The translations under genes were made by a program, and so were the position numbers. Below, piece after piece: positions 52,499 to 62,125 of a stretch of DNA of 64,000 nucleotides. The notes beneath the pieces are model-generated. The model made no database searches, had not been told where the DNA came from, and worked only from the letters and a program-made list of their open reading frames with translations. Position 1 is the first letter of the stretch. Each line of letters begins with the position of its first letter. Source of the DNA: Candidatus Zixiibacteriota bacterium (GTDB lineage Bacteria > Zixibacteria > MSB-5A5 > GN15 > FEB-12); the NCBI GenBank assembly GCA_022571985.1, contig JACZWU010000003.1:186001-250000 (forward strand). Reading direction: 5' to 3'.

Positions 52499-53671
52499 TT
52501 AAGCCTGCTTGATTTTAGTTCTGATAGCTGCAAAGGCCTGCCTCAGATCTATCAGCAAATCATCGACATTTTCGATCCCCACCGATAAACGTACCAGCGA
52601 ATCCGTAATGCCTCTAGCCTCCCGTTCTTCTTTTGGAATCGAAGAATGCGTCATTGAAGCCGGATGATTTATGAGCGATTCCACACCTCCGAGTGACTCG
52701 GCTAAAATAAACAGCTCTGTTACAGTTGCAAATGTCTTGACAGTCTCAAAATCCGCTTTGATTGTAAAAGAAATCATCCCCCCCGGCATGGTCATTTTGT
52801 TGGGGATAGAGTTGCCGTCGATTCCGGGAAAATATATTTTGTCGACTAAATCGACCGTCTCCAGATACTCAACCAGCTTCATGGCGTTAACAGAATGCCG
52901 TTCCATTCTGAGATGGAGAGTTTTTAAGCCCCTGAGTAAAAGCCAAGAATCAAACGGATTTAATTGAGCCCCGATAGCATACTGATTAAAAAATATTTTT
53001 TCAGCCAGCTCTTTATCTTTGGCAACTAATACTCCGCCGATAAGATCGCAATGTCCCGATAGATATTTTGAAGCGGAATGGTGGACAATGTCGGCACCAA
53101 GCTCCAGCGGTCTTTGAATAAAAGGAGTGGCAAAAGTATTATCTACCGCTAACAAAATCTTTTTTTCTCTGGCTATTTTTGACACTGCTTCAATATCCAC
53201 CAATTCCAGGAGCGGGTTGGTGGGAGTCTCAACCCAAAAGAGTCGTGTATTTTCAATGGCTGCCTTGGCGAAGTTTTCAGGGTCGGTGCCGTCAATATAA
53301 CTGAAATCCAGCCCGAATTTTTTCCAGATTTGTTCAAACTGCCGGATCGAGCCGCCGTAAAGGTCGTTTACAGCTACCACATGGTCGCCAGATTTCAGCA
53401 GACTTAATACTGCGTTCATAGCAGCCAGACCGGAGGAAAAAAGATACGCCTCTGAGCCATTTTCAAGATCGGCCAGAGCACGTTCGGTTGCTTTGCGGGT
53501 CGGGTTTGACCAGCGGCTGTAAACATAACCGGATTCATCGCCGGGAAACTCCATGCGGTAGGTCGATGACGGATAAATCGGAGTGGTTATCGAACGTGTA
53601 GCATCTTCGGGCACCTGCCCGGCGTGCACCGCCTGAGTCTCCAGACTTCTTTTTCTCATCTTAGCGCTCAT
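52499..53671 (-). CDS. Cystathionine gamma-lyase/synthase family PLP enzyme
   Basis: The enzyme has the Cys/Met-metabolism PLP signature with Lys202 in HHSASKYLSGH, the substrate and cofactor blocks YSRWSNPTRKATE and SSGLAAMNAVLSLL, and a length of 390. It lies seven bases after a cystathionine beta-synthase-like gene, so the pair most probably turns homocysteine and serine into cysteine (reverse transsulfuration, as MccA/MccB in Bacillus). A gamma-synthase role cannot be excluded from sequence alone. Confidence 0.92.
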   Translation of the reverse strand: MSAKMRKRSLETQAVHAGQVPEDATRSITTPIYPSSTYRMEFPGDESGYVYSRWSNPTRKATERALADLENGSEAYLFSSGLAAMNAVLSLLKSGDHVVAVNDLYGGSIRQFEQIWKKFGLDFSYIDGTDPENFAKAAIENTRLFWVETPTNPLLELVDIEAVSKIAREKKILLAVDNTFATPFIQRPLELGADIVHHSASKYLSGHCDLIGGVLVAKDKELAEKIFFNQYAIGAQLNPFDSWLLLRGLKTLHLRMERHSVNAMKLVEYLETVDLVDKIYFPGIDGNSIPNKMTMPGGMISFTIKADFETVKTFATVTELFILAESLGGVESLINHPASMTHSSIPKEEREARGITDSLVRLSVGIENVDDLLIDLRQAFAAIRTKIKQA

Positions 53672-53678
53672 ACCTAAA

Positions 53679-54707
53679 CTACTCCAAAAAACCTTTTTCT
53701 CTCATCCAGTCGTCATTAAAAACTTTGCTGATATATTTACTGCCGCTGTCAGGAAGAATGACAATAATCGTCTGTTCTTCTTTCATATCTTTGGCATGCT
53801 CCAGCGCCGCCCAGACCGCGCCACCGGAGGAGCCGCCGGCAAATATTCCTTCGGTGCGAGTCAGCTCCCGGCAGGTCAAAAAACAGTCTTTGTCGGTAAC
53901 CTGATAAACTTTGTCGATTACTGAAAAATCCATAGTGGGGCACATCATATCTTCGCCGATTCCCTCAACAAAATAAGTGTGCGGTTCTATCATGGTTTTA
54001 TCCTTATGGTACTGGTAATAAACCGAACCGATCGGGTCAACACCAACAATTTCTATTTCGGGCTTTTTCTCTTTTAGCAATCTGGCAGTTCCCGAAAGCG
54101 TACCGCCGGTGCCGATGCCGCCGACTAAAGTATCAAAATTCCCGCCGGTCTGTTGCCATATTTCCGGACCGGTCGAATGATAGTGGGCTTCGATATTATC
54201 CAGATTAAAATACTGCCCTATAAAATATGAGCCGGGGTTTTCACGATGCAGCCTTTTGACTGTTTCGTAGTAACTCTCCGGTGATTCAGCCGGTACGGCA
54301 GTAGGGCAAATATGAACTTCGCCGCCATAAGCCTTCAGCGTATCAATTTTCTCTTTTGACATTTTATCAGGAATAGTAAAGATCGCTTTAAAATCGTTGG
54401 CCGCTGCATACATAGCCACCGCCGCGCCGGTATTGCCGGAAGTTGCCTCGACAATTGTCCCGCCCGGTTTTAAATCCCCGCGGGCTATTGCCTGATTCAA
54501 AATATAAACCGCCATCCTGTCTTTAATGGAACCCGACGGATTTAGAAATTCCGGCTTGACTAAGACCGTGGCTTTGATACCTCTGACAGCGGTCATTCTT
54601 CTGAGCCTGATAAGAGGGATATCGCCTATCGCTTCGGTAATGTCTTTTAAGAAAAAATCCAATTTGTTATCCGAGGACACAGTCAATTTTTCTTCTTTTA
54701 CCTTCAT
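53679..54707 (-). CDS. Cystathionine beta-synthase/cysteine synthase family enzyme
   Basis: PLP Lys62 lies in NPSGSIKDRM and the phosphate loop is GIGTGGTLSG; SGNTGAAVA is the asparagine loop. At 342 residues it has no CBS regulatory tail. The variant loop EGIGEDMMCPTMDF is closer to cystathionine beta-synthase than to CysK. It is co-transcribed with the gamma-lyase-like gene. Confidence 0.9.
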   Translation of the reverse strand: MKVKEEKLTVSSDNKLDFFLKDITEAIGDIPLIRLRRMTAVRGIKATVLVKPEFLNPSGSIKDRMAVYILNQAIARGDLKPGGTIVEATSGNTGAAVAMYAAANDFKAIFTIPDKMSKEKIDTLKAYGGEVHICPTAVPAESPESYYETVKRLHRENPGSYFIGQYFNLDNIEAHYHSTGPEIWQQTGGNFDTLVGGIGTGGTLSGTARLLKEKKPEIEIVGVDPIGSVYYQYHKDKTMIEPHTYFVEGIGEDMMCPTMDFSVIDKVYQVTDKDCFLTCRELTRTEGIFAGGSSGGAVWAALEHAKDMKEEQTIIVILPDSGSKYISKVFNDDWMREKGFLE

Positions 54708-54850
54708 CTGTTATTTTTGGTCATTTTTTTCAATCGTTTGACCATAATAGCTTAGAAGCCAATATTGTCAAGATGTTTTAATTCGTCAAAAAATACCGGC
54801 GCCGGCACGAATATGGTCGAAAAACAATGTTCTGGTCATTCAAAAAGTAT

Positions 54851-54879
54851 TTGACAAATTTTTAGTCAGATTATATAAA
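54851..54879 (+). promoter_or_regulatory. Sigma70-type promoter of the zinc-ribbon gene
   Basis: TTGACA (54851-54856), a 17-base spacer and TATAAA (54874-54879) make a near-consensus promoter upstream of the ATG at 55006. The leader would be about 120 bases and carries a GC-rich stretch near 54970. Confidence 0.75.
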
Positions 54880-55005
54880 ATAGCCGAAAACTATTGCTAT
54901 TACTTGATATTTTTGTACAGAAATTTATTGGACTACAGAAAGCAGCCAATTCTGCCGGGTCTCAACACAACCCCGGCGGCAGGCCGAACTTTAGGAGGAG
55001 TCACT

Positions 55006-55176
55006 ATGAACTGTGCTTACTGTAAGGAAGCAATAAGCGGCAAGCCGATTACACAGGAAGATATCAATTATTGTTCGCTGGAGTGCGCCAATGCTGCGGG
55101 AGGTCATGTTGCTGAAGAAGAGGCTTCATACTTTGAAGAACACGAGCTCGAAGGTCTTCACGAAGAAGAAGAATAA
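55006..55176 (+). CDS. Small zinc-ribbon-like protein with acidic tail
   Basis: The true start is the ATG at 55006 after AGGAGGAG; a longer frame from 54904 has no ribosome site. The 56 residues carry two cysteine pairs (CAYC and CSLEC), suggesting a zinc site, and end in a Glu-rich tail (ELEGLHEEEE). No family name is given. The promoter is strong. It converges on greA with four bases between the stops. Confidence 0.75.
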   Translation: MNCAYCKEAISGKPITQEDINYCSLECANAAGGHVAEEEASYFEEHELEGLHEEEE

Positions 55177-55180
55177 ATAA

Positions 55181-55657
55181 TCAGTCGCGAGAAATTTTTA
55201 CGATTTCATACTTAATAGTACCGGCCGGTACTTTTACTTCGATTTTATCGCCTATTTCTTTGCCCAGAATAGCAGCCCCCACCGGTGACTGTATAGAAAT
55301 AATGTCCTTGTCAACTTCGGCCTCATCGGGCGAGACCAGCTTATATATTATCTCTTCGCCATCGCTTAAATCTTTAACAGTCACATTGGCATAAAGGTAG
55401 GCTTTGTCATCAGGGATTTCCGAAGTATCTACTAATTGCACTCTGGAAAATCTAAACTCAATATCGCTTATCTTTCTTTCGAGATGCACCTGAGCTTCTT
55501 TGGCAGCGTGATATTCGGCATTTTCAGACAGATCGCCCAGCTCGCGGGTGCGCTTAATCTCGGCCACCAATTTGGGACGCTCTTCATATTTCAGGCGCTT
55601 TAGTTCTGCTTCAAGTTTTAAGAGCCCTTCTTTGGACATGTAAATACGTTCGTTCAT
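55181..55657 (-). CDS. greA: Transcription elongation factor GreA
   Basis: The 158-residue length and the two domains are standard: a coiled coil with the acidic tip ELGDLSENAEYHAAKEAQ, and an FKBP-like C-domain with SPVGAAILGKEIGD. GreA stimulates RNA cleavage by backtracked polymerase. Confidence 0.97.
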   Translation of the reverse strand: MNERIYMSKEGLLKLEAELKRLKYEERPKLVAEIKRTRELGDLSENAEYHAAKEAQVHLERKISDIEFRFSRVQLVDTSEIPDDKAYLYANVTVKDLSDGEEIIYKLVSPDEAEVDKDIISIQSPVGAAILGKEIGDKIEVKVPAGTIKYEIVKISRD

Positions 55658-55675
55658 TATTATTCCTAATATAAT

Positions 55676-57082
55676 CTAACTTGCCTGCTCTAACAACATG
55701 CTCTTTGAATCTCTTTTTGAATAAACCAAGAATATGATAATAGACAGGCTTAAGCCGGGAAAGATAGGCTCTATCCCCAACCAGAAGGAGCCGCTGTCAT
55801 TTATATATTTTGACAAATACCAAAAGGATGACAGAGCCGAGCAGAAAATTATACTGATAAAAGCCTGTTTTGATGGCAGCCGGCGCTGGCCCACAAACGA
55901 AAAGAAAACCGGCACCAGTAAAGCCGGGGCGCCGATAGACCCAAACAGGCGCCAGATATCCACCACCGACTCAAAAAACAAGGCCCAGCCAATAGCCAGT
56001 ACGGCTGAAATAATCAGACCGACTCTGCTGTAATAAATTATTTCTGAGTCTGATAGTTTCTTTACTTTGGAGACTATGTCATAACCAAACGTGGAAGCTG
56101 CCAGAAACGAAAAAGAATCAACTGTTGACATGACAGTCGACAAAAGTGCCACCGCAAACAGGCCAATCAGACCGGCTGGCAATGTCTTAAGTGCCAGAGC
56201 CGGGAAAGAGGCCGCCGCGTTACTTAACTCTGGCAGAATCGCCCTGGCATACAAGCCACACACTGTGGTCAGAAAGTCAAAACCTATCCAGCACACTACA
56301 GAAATAAGAATACCTTTAAATGCTACCTTGGGTGTTTTGGCGGCGTAGCATCTTTGGTAAAACGATGGTTCTATCAAAGTTGTCAGGGCCAGCACGTACC
56401 AGGAAGCAATGTACCAGCCTGAATTACCACCATGCCAGGTAAGATGGGTTTCGGGTAAGTTCGCCACCAGAAAATCAAAGCCGCCATATTGCAATATCAG
56501 GACAATCAGCAAGCTGATAAACCCGAGAAACATAAGTACAAATTGTAAAATATCAGTAATAACAACCGATCTGAAAGCTCCCAGATAAACATATACTAAC
56601 GAAAACATTGTACCTGCCACCACGCCCGCCCAGAGAGGCCAGCCAAAAAACTCAGCACCAATAACGCCGAGCATCAGCACGTAGGCCGCCGGTACTGTCA
56701 TCATGAATAAGATGACAGCGCCAGCCACCGACGTTTTCTTATCGTAGACTTTGGCCAGCTGCTCCGGAATAGTAATCAGCTTTTTCTCTCGAGCTTTTTT
56801 TGCGAGGAAAAAAGCAAAAATTAACGCTGCTGCATAATAGGGAACGCCAAAGACCAGCCAGTTGGAGACGCCGTACAAAAAAGTATATTCACCAACGCCG
56901 AGAATACCGCCGTACCAGGTCGATACCAGGGTGGCCACAAAGGCCGGCAGAGTTAAGCGGCGGCCATCTAAAATAAAATCAACTGCAGTTCTGCCGCTGC
57001 TACCTCTCTGCCTGCTTTTAAGTCCCAGCCAGAGTAGAACTACCAGATAGCATACGACAATAAAATAATCTATAGCATGCAT
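55676..57082 (-). CDS. Sodium:solute symporter, predicted thiamine transporter
   Basis: The 468 residues have about 13 membrane helices of the SSS family (GGILGVGEYTFLYGVSNW, FYQRCYAAKTPKVA). The gene begins one base after the TonB-receptor stop and is therefore under the same TPP riboswitch. SSS transporters under TPP control have been proposed as thiamine carriers (ThiV), and the same is inferred here; the sequence alone says only sodium symporter. Confidence 0.85.
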   Translation of the reverse strand: MHAIDYFIVVCYLVVLLWLGLKSRQRGSSGRTAVDFILDGRRLTLPAFVATLVSTWYGGILGVGEYTFLYGVSNWLVFGVPYYAAALIFAFFLAKKAREKKLITIPEQLAKVYDKKTSVAGAVILFMMTVPAAYVLMLGVIGAEFFGWPLWAGVVAGTMFSLVYVYLGAFRSVVITDILQFVLMFLGFISLLIVLILQYGGFDFLVANLPETHLTWHGGNSGWYIASWYVLALTTLIEPSFYQRCYAAKTPKVAFKGILISVVCWIGFDFLTTVCGLYARAILPELSNAAASFPALALKTLPAGLIGLFAVALLSTVMSTVDSFSFLAASTFGYDIVSKVKKLSDSEIIYYSRVGLIISAVLAIGWALFFESVVDIWRLFGSIGAPALLVPVFFSFVGQRRLPSKQAFISIIFCSALSSFWYLSKYINDSGSFWLGIEPIFPGLSLSIIIFLVYSKRDSKSMLLEQAS

Positions 57083-57083
57083 G

Positions 57084-59603
57084 CTAAAACAAAGTCAACT
57101 TCAGCTGCCCAAACCAGGAGCGCTCCGCCGCTACATAATACTCAGCCCAGCCGTCAACAGTCACAGGTTGACCGGATAGACGATAAACATAGTTGCCGCC
57201 GTACCCCCCAACTTCATACTTCTTATCAAAGAGGTTGCTTCCTCGAAGCTGCAGTACCAGCCGACCCATATTCAAAAAATTGTCAAACGTAATTTCTCCC
57301 GAAACTGATGAAACAAAGTAAGGATCGATGGACAAATCTTCAATGTTCAATAGCTCCATATACTGCCTGCCGACATATTTGCTGCGGTAAGTCAGCCGCC
57401 AGTTGTTCTTATGATAATCGACTAAAATTCCTGCAATGATATTCGGAAATAGCGGTTTCTTTTTGCCTTCAAAATCTACTTTGACCGATTCCGAGATTGG
57501 AACAGGGTTATTGGAGGCGTCAACTGTATCAAAGACATAAAATAATGTCGTATCATAATTTGTGATTCGATTGTGGTTAACTGATAAATTGCCGCTGATC
57601 AAAACTTCTCCGTTCGGTTTTATTGAGCCGCTAAACTCGATACCGGCCATGACTGCTTCGTCGATGTTGATGGTAATTTCTCTGTCAAGCTGGTCCAGGC
57701 CGCCCTCAAATACATTCTCGTTGTTAAACCGCGAAAGATACAAATCGACACCAACTTGATATTTTTGGCCACGATGACGCACACCGCTGCTGACTTCAAA
57801 GACCCTTTCATTATCAATAGTAGGCCTGCCAAATTCAAACAAGCTGTCACCAGAATTATTTAATATTTCCAACTGTGGGAATTTGTCCGGGTCATCGGCA
57901 TCGTAAATATTTTCATCATTTGGAAGACGCGAAGCTACTGCAAAATTCAGATAGGCGTTCGTATTGGGAGTTAAGGAATAATTTAAGCCTGCTTGCGGGG
58001 CAAAAAACAGCCAGTCCAGGTCAAACTGATGTCCCAAAAATGCTCCCATCTTTACCTGTTTGAGGTCATATCTTTCATATCGAAACTGCGCTTTGATTCG
58101 GGTAGTAAGCCTGTCAGACAGGCGATAAAATTCGGAGCCAAAAAGTGAACCGACATATTTGGTTCCGAAATATTGATAGTAACGGTGACGCGGATTAAGT
58201 GATCCCGCTATATGCTGGGACCAGACAACCTGTCCCCAGTGATCGGATTCAAAATAATAGAACGACCCGCCCAGTGCATGTCTGCCGCGATTATGATTGA
58301 TTTCAATTCGAGAATTCCAACCCACCTGATTTTTTTCAACCCACTTTTGCCGCACCAGATCGCCTCGTTGATACGGCTGCGAAGTTGTGCTGTCAATTTC
58401 AATGAAAGATGAAGGAATATTGTAGTCGCTGAAATTCCTGCCACCTTTAAACTGTTCAAAATACCCCTTGCCGCGAATGTAAAAGAGTGTGTTGTAAAGT
58501 GTGCTTTTATCGTTCAATTGATAGGTGTTGTGAAGCTGATAATGCGGCTGGTTAAAGTTATCAGTTTCGTTGTCGTAAGTAAGCGGATTATATCGCCTGT
58601 TGGATTCGAGCAGACTTTTAGGAACTCCCCAGAAAGTCAGGTGCAGCCGCATTGGTCCACCATAGACGTGTAATTCGGTCGTCATCCGGGGATCAATTCT
58701 TGCCGCCGAAAGATAATAGGCCCAGCCGTCGTACCAGCTATTGTGGCGGTAACCTCCGGTGCGCTGCTTGGAAAACCGTCCGGAAAAAGCCCACTTACCA
58801 TTTATCAATCCCGTGGAATACTCTATGCTCTGCTTGTAGATATCGCTGATTTGTTTACCATCAGCTGTGTAAATTCCGTATCCGGTCGAGAGTGTCGTTT
58901 TGCGCTCGCGTCCGAAAGTGTTGGTCGCCACATTAATAGAACCGCCGAACGAGGCATCACCATAGAGGGAGTTACCAGCCCCGCGCAGCACCTGTATATC
59001 TGTAATATTGGCGGCAAAATCCGGCAAATCCGTAAAATAAGTGAAATGGTCCTCGGGGTCGTTCAGCGGCACGCCGTTGATATAGGTAGCGATGCGCTGC
59101 ATATCGAAGCCGCGTATTCGCATATAACTGTATCCCAGCGATGCCCCGCCGTCAGTATAAACATGTACATTAGGGGTGTTATTTAACAATAAGGGGAACT
59201 CACCTACTGAGTAGTCCCTTTCGATTTCCTCACGCGTTATATTATCGAATGCCACCGGTGTTTCGTCCCATTTGGCGCGCTCAGCGGTGATTACTATTTT
59301 GCCCCACTGATAATATTTTGTTTCCAACTTGATTACAGCTGGCAACTGTTCGCTTTTAAATTGTCTCGGATAAAAGCCAACTGAAGAAAAAGTCACTCTG
59401 GTGACCAACTCCGGAATTTCCAGCTTAAACCGGCCGGAACTGTCGGTCTTGGTCCCCAGTCCTTCGACATTAGTGATAACCGACACCGCTTCAAGTGGCT
59501 GCCCGTTTTGGTCAACAACTTGTGCGGTTAATTCCTTTGCTGATGCACTTAAAGGAAAACACACCAGTAAAATTAGGATTGCTGTAGCTACGCTACTTCT
59601 CAT
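57084..59603 (-). CDS. TonB-dependent receptor, predicted thiamine uptake
   Basis: After a signal peptide (cleavage near Ala22) come a carboxypeptidase-regulatory-like domain (VVDQNGQPLEAVSVITN, 25-95), a plug (DNITREEIERDYSVGEFPLLLNNTPNV, SYMRIRGFDMQRIATYINGVPLND, VLRGAGNSLYGDASFGGSINV) and a 22-strand barrel ending QLKLTLF. The architecture is of the FCB type. A TPP riboswitch about 195 bases upstream marks it as a thiamine or thiamine-precursor receptor, like the predicted Omr1 proteins of Bacteroidetes. The SSS symporter is in the same operon. Confidence 0.92.
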   Translation of the reverse strand: MRSSVATAILILLVCFPLSASAKELTAQVVDQNGQPLEAVSVITNVEGLGTKTDSSGRFKLEIPELVTRVTFSSVGFYPRQFKSEQLPAVIKLETKYYQWGKIVITAERAKWDETPVAFDNITREEIERDYSVGEFPLLLNNTPNVHVYTDGGASLGYSYMRIRGFDMQRIATYINGVPLNDPEDHFTYFTDLPDFAANITDIQVLRGAGNSLYGDASFGGSINVATNTFGRERKTTLSTGYGIYTADGKQISDIYKQSIEYSTGLINGKWAFSGRFSKQRTGGYRHNSWYDGWAYYLSAARIDPRMTTELHVYGGPMRLHLTFWGVPKSLLESNRRYNPLTYDNETDNFNQPHYQLHNTYQLNDKSTLYNTLFYIRGKGYFEQFKGGRNFSDYNIPSSFIEIDSTTSQPYQRGDLVRQKWVEKNQVGWNSRIEINHNRGRHALGGSFYYFESDHWGQVVWSQHIAGSLNPRHRYYQYFGTKYVGSLFGSEFYRLSDRLTTRIKAQFRYERYDLKQVKMGAFLGHQFDLDWLFFAPQAGLNYSLTPNTNAYLNFAVASRLPNDENIYDADDPDKFPQLEILNNSGDSLFEFGRPTIDNERVFEVSSGVRHRGQKYQVGVDLYLSRFNNENVFEGGLDQLDREITINIDEAVMAGIEFSGSIKPNGEVLISGNLSVNHNRITNYDTTLFYVFDTVDASNNPVPISESVKVDFEGKKKPLFPNIIAGILVDYHKNNWRLTYRSKYVGRQYMELLNIEDLSIDPYFVSSVSGEITFDNFLNMGRLVLQLRGSNLFDKKYEVGGYGGNYVYRLSGQPVTVDGWAEYYVAAERSWFGQLKLTLF

Positions 59604-59661
59604 GACATCAACCTCGCTTTTTTGTGCGCTTTGCCAAAGGAGTCATCCGGAGCTCAAAAAA

Positions 59662-59688
59662 GTCATCCTGAGCTTGTCGAAGGGTGAC
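59662..59688. repeat. REP-like dispersed repeat
   Basis: The element gtcatcctgagc, ttg, tcgaagggtgac lies in the leader between TPP riboswitch and receptor gene. It is the inverse-orientation relative of 22301-22340. Confidence 0.6.
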
Positions 59689-59781
59689 CTCCAAAACATT
59701 GCACACAACTGTTTTTTGCAAGATTTCCGTCCTGAATCTATAGGTTGTTCGCGACCAGGCGAACTAACGGAGATATAAAAC

Positions 59782-59879
59782 GTGGCCATTGCCACACCGT
59801 TTCCCTACGCCGGCATTACCCGGATCAGGTCATATGAGGGTATGTTCTCAGGCGGACATTTACGCCACCCCCAACGGAA
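59782..59879 (-). promoter_or_regulatory. TPP riboswitch (THI element) with hairpin
   Basis: The minus strand has the conserved pieces in order: GGGGGTGGCGTAA, CTGAGAACATACCCTC, GACCTGATCCGGGTAATGCC and GGCGTAGGGAA, with a closing stem CCGTT/AACGG. Downstream a hairpin (GTGGC, GCCAC) followed by GTTTTAT could be a weak terminator, giving transcriptional OFF control by thiamine pyrophosphate. It controls the TonB receptor and SSS symporter. Confidence 0.95.
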
Positions 59880-60052
59880 TTCTGTTTACGCTTATATATT
59901 GCGAATTTGAGTTACGAGAGCAAGTTTTATTTGGGATGACCGATCAAAATCTCGGAACTGGAATACATTATTCAGGCATTAATTTACTTCTTGTAAATAA
60001 TGAATATTTATCTATAATTGATTAAGGTACCTCAAGCTTAAGGTCTTATTTT

Positions 60053-60544
60053 ATGCAGTCATTTTTGCAAAATTATACATGCCCTATTCTAATAGCCATA
60101 TTCATCATATTGTCAACTAATTCATGTTCAGATTCTGGAATTGACCCTGCTAAACCCAGTTTCACAGGTATTACCGAAACAAATGAAACAGGTCAAGTAT
60201 TGTCTGTTGACCCGGGTGATTGGTCATGCGATGAACCAATAATTCGCCCAGATTCTTCAGATTCCACGATACAAAATGTTCTGCCAAGTAAGTTTTGCTT
60301 TGGACCGGCCTATCCGAATCCGACTAATGGGCGCACATCCATTGGTATGGCATTCCCAGTCTCAACTCATGCAACAATTATTGTCTTTGATGGAGGTTCG
60401 TTTACGGACACGCTATTTAACCAGGCATTTGCGGCTGGGCAATATGTTTTTGAATGGAATGGGGAATCTCTACCAAGAAAGATTTATCGATTTACTATTT
60501 CTACAAATGATTGGAATTCCTACGGCGATGTTGAGTTGCGTTAA
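60053..60544 (+). CDS. Lipoprotein with FlgD-like/T9SS-type C-terminal domain
   Basis: The lipobox (LSTNSC) lies near residue 26. The C-terminal part has GPAYPNPTNGRTSIGMAFP and QYVFEWNGE, LPRKIYRFTIST, the pattern of FlgD-Ig and T9SS sorting-like domains, which are common in FCB genomes. The rest is low-complexity. Function unknown. Confidence 0.7.
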   Translation: MQSFLQNYTCPILIAIFIILSTNSCSDSGIDPAKPSFTGITETNETGQVLSVDPGDWSCDEPIIRPDSSDSTIQNVLPSKFCFGPAYPNPTNGRTSIGMAFPVSTHATIIVFDGGSFTDTLFNQAFAAGQYVFEWNGESLPRKIYRFTISTNDWNSYGDVELR

Positions 60545-60579
60545 TTCTGCCCATCGATGATAGTTTTCCCCAACTAATT

Positions 60580-60609
60580 AAAGGCAGAACTAATTTCAGC
60601 CCTGCCTTT
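60580..60609. terminator. Bidirectional terminator between convergent genes
   Basis: A perfect 8-base stem, aaaggcag (60580-60587) and ctgccttt (60602-60609), lies between the lipoprotein stop and the globin stop. T-runs at either side are short. Confidence 0.7.
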
Positions 60610-60627
60610 GTCAAATTTATTCTAACT

Positions 60628-61125
60628 CTATTCTTCGGTCACTTCAGTCGCGGTTACAATATCACCCTTGGTCGGGCCGACAAGAGCTAGCAGTTCGCCC
60701 TGCTCTTTTTCGGGGACTTTAAATTCGTTCAATGTCGCCACGAAATCAGCTACCATGGCATCCCATTGCTCATTATTGATATTCAAGTGGGCGTGAGAAT
60801 CTACCATGCTCCGGCCAGTATAAACCTCAGGGCCGCCGGAGAGACTGCAGATCAGTGCGGTTAAGTGAAATTTTATGCCGGCTGCGGGCACGTCCTTGCG
60901 GGCTTTGTCAATCAGCGGGTTGGCATTAAGAATTTCATTTACCATCAGCTTCTCAATAAGAACGTCCACTACCGATGCAATAGCGTAAACGCCTCCCAGA
61001 CGATCATAGAGCGATTTTTCCGGCTCTGCAGCTTTTTCTTCCTGCGCTACAACCAGCTGGCCGGCAAATGCGAAAAGAATCGCTGTCATCACTAAAACAG
61101 CAATAATTGGTAGTTTTTGCCTCAT
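60628..61125 (-). CDS. Secreted group 1 truncated haemoglobin-like protein
   Basis: The ATG at 61125 follows AAGGAG and gives a signal peptide (IIAVLVMTAILFAFAGQLVVAQ); a longer frame from 61200 reads through the leader. The mature part begins SLYDRLGGVYAIASVVDVLIEKL, the standard start of group 1 truncated globins, and has HLTALICSLSGGPEVYTGRSM and SHAHLNI with the candidate proximal His in the latter. Export to periplasm is unusual but known for some globins. Ligand and function unknown. Confidence 0.85.
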   Translation of the reverse strand: MRQKLPIIAVLVMTAILFAFAGQLVVAQEEKAAEPEKSLYDRLGGVYAIASVVDVLIEKLMVNEILNANPLIDKARKDVPAAGIKFHLTALICSLSGGPEVYTGRSMVDSHAHLNINNEQWDAMVADFVATLNEFKVPEKEQGELLALVGPTKGDIVTATEVTEE

Positions 61126-61192
61126 TATGAGACTCCTTTCATGAATAAATTTCTGTAAGATTGGGCAGATCAAAGTACCCTCCAAATTTCTA
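61112..61192 (-). repeat. Globin leader, original copy of a duplicated segment
   Basis: The leader and start codon region (ttttgcctcattatgagact, then attgggcaga, accctcca) recurs at 62298-62376 with about 85 percent identity by eye and the same orientation. Confidence 0.75.
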
Positions 61193-61477
61193 CTTACCAA
61201 GTTATGACTCTGTATTGCCGGCGCAAGCAGTTTTTTTTGGATTCAATTTCTGTAAATTCGGCAGTTCAATGTTAACTCAATTTTATTTAGCTCCCTAAAA
61301 CTATGTGCAGGTTAAATATCGCCACCAAAAGAGTAGGCGGCTGAGTACATGATGATGTCTGACAGTAACACAGCACCAAAAGGCCGTTTTTGCATATCAA
61401 AATTACACTTGCGGTTTCGTTCAAATTGTCCAAGATTGTCAATAATTCTATTGACTTAAACTAATTTTGGAGTGCAA

Positions 61478-62125
61478 ATGCAATTGCGAATCTTCTTAGG
61501 TTTCTTAGCCATTACGGCGATGATTCTTGGCTGTACTGGAGCACGCTACAATGTGGTCAATAAGAGAATGATAGAAGCGGTGCCATTTCCAGAATTTTTT
61601 GTAGTAGTTTGGAATTCGGATTCTTCCGCGGTCCGGGACCTACAATTCTCCACTAGTTCAGTTGCGGCTTCTTTGAAGCGAGCTAAATTCAACGTTTTTG
61701 GCGAAGCATTTATCAACGAAATTAAGAGTGTGCTGAAATATGATTATCAGTACTCGTTTCCAATCAATTTCCTTAATAAGGGTAAGGTTTCTATTTCTTT
61801 TACATTAGTCGAACTGCATAGTGTTCCTTCAGCTAGAGTATCTTCGGTGATGAATACCAAAAGTGACCGAACTTTGCCCTCCCCGAGTGAAAGTGAGAAA
61901 AGAGCAATAGATGAAATTAATTCAGCGTGGAGCTCACACAACTGGGTGTTGGATAAGAAATCCGGTGTTGGAAAAGTCATGGTCGTTTTTACCAATTTGT
62001 CGAATCAAGAGATCGGTCGCTTTCAGATGAAGTCAAAAGGAAAAGCTATTAAACCAGAGGACGTTTCCAGAGAAATCAATAAGTGCTTCGAAGAACGGAA
62101 CAATCTCAAGACTCAATTTAGATGA
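61478..62125 (+). CDS. Hypothetical lipoprotein
   Basis: The ATG at 61478 follows TTGGAG; an in-frame GTG at 61472 overlaps that site. The lipobox is MILGC near residue 19. The mature 195 residues are hydrophilic with mixed beta strands (FPEFFVVVWNSD, KGKVSISFTLVEL, GVGKVMVVFTNLS). No family recognised. Confidence 0.7.
   Translation: MQLRIFLGFLAITAMILGCTGARYNVVNKRMIEAVPFPEFFVVVWNSDSSAVRDLQFSTSSVAASLKRAKFNVFGEAFINEIKSVLKYDYQYSFPINFLNKGKVSISFTLVELHSVPSARVSSVMNTKSDRTLPSPSESEKRAIDEINSAWSSHNWVLDKKSGVGKVMVVFTNLSNQEIGRFQMKSKGKAIKPEDVSREINKCFEERNNLKTQFR

Noticed and set aside
59789-60025. A 78-residue plus-strand protein
   Set aside because: It overlaps the TPP riboswitch on the opposite strand and shows no protein-like pattern.
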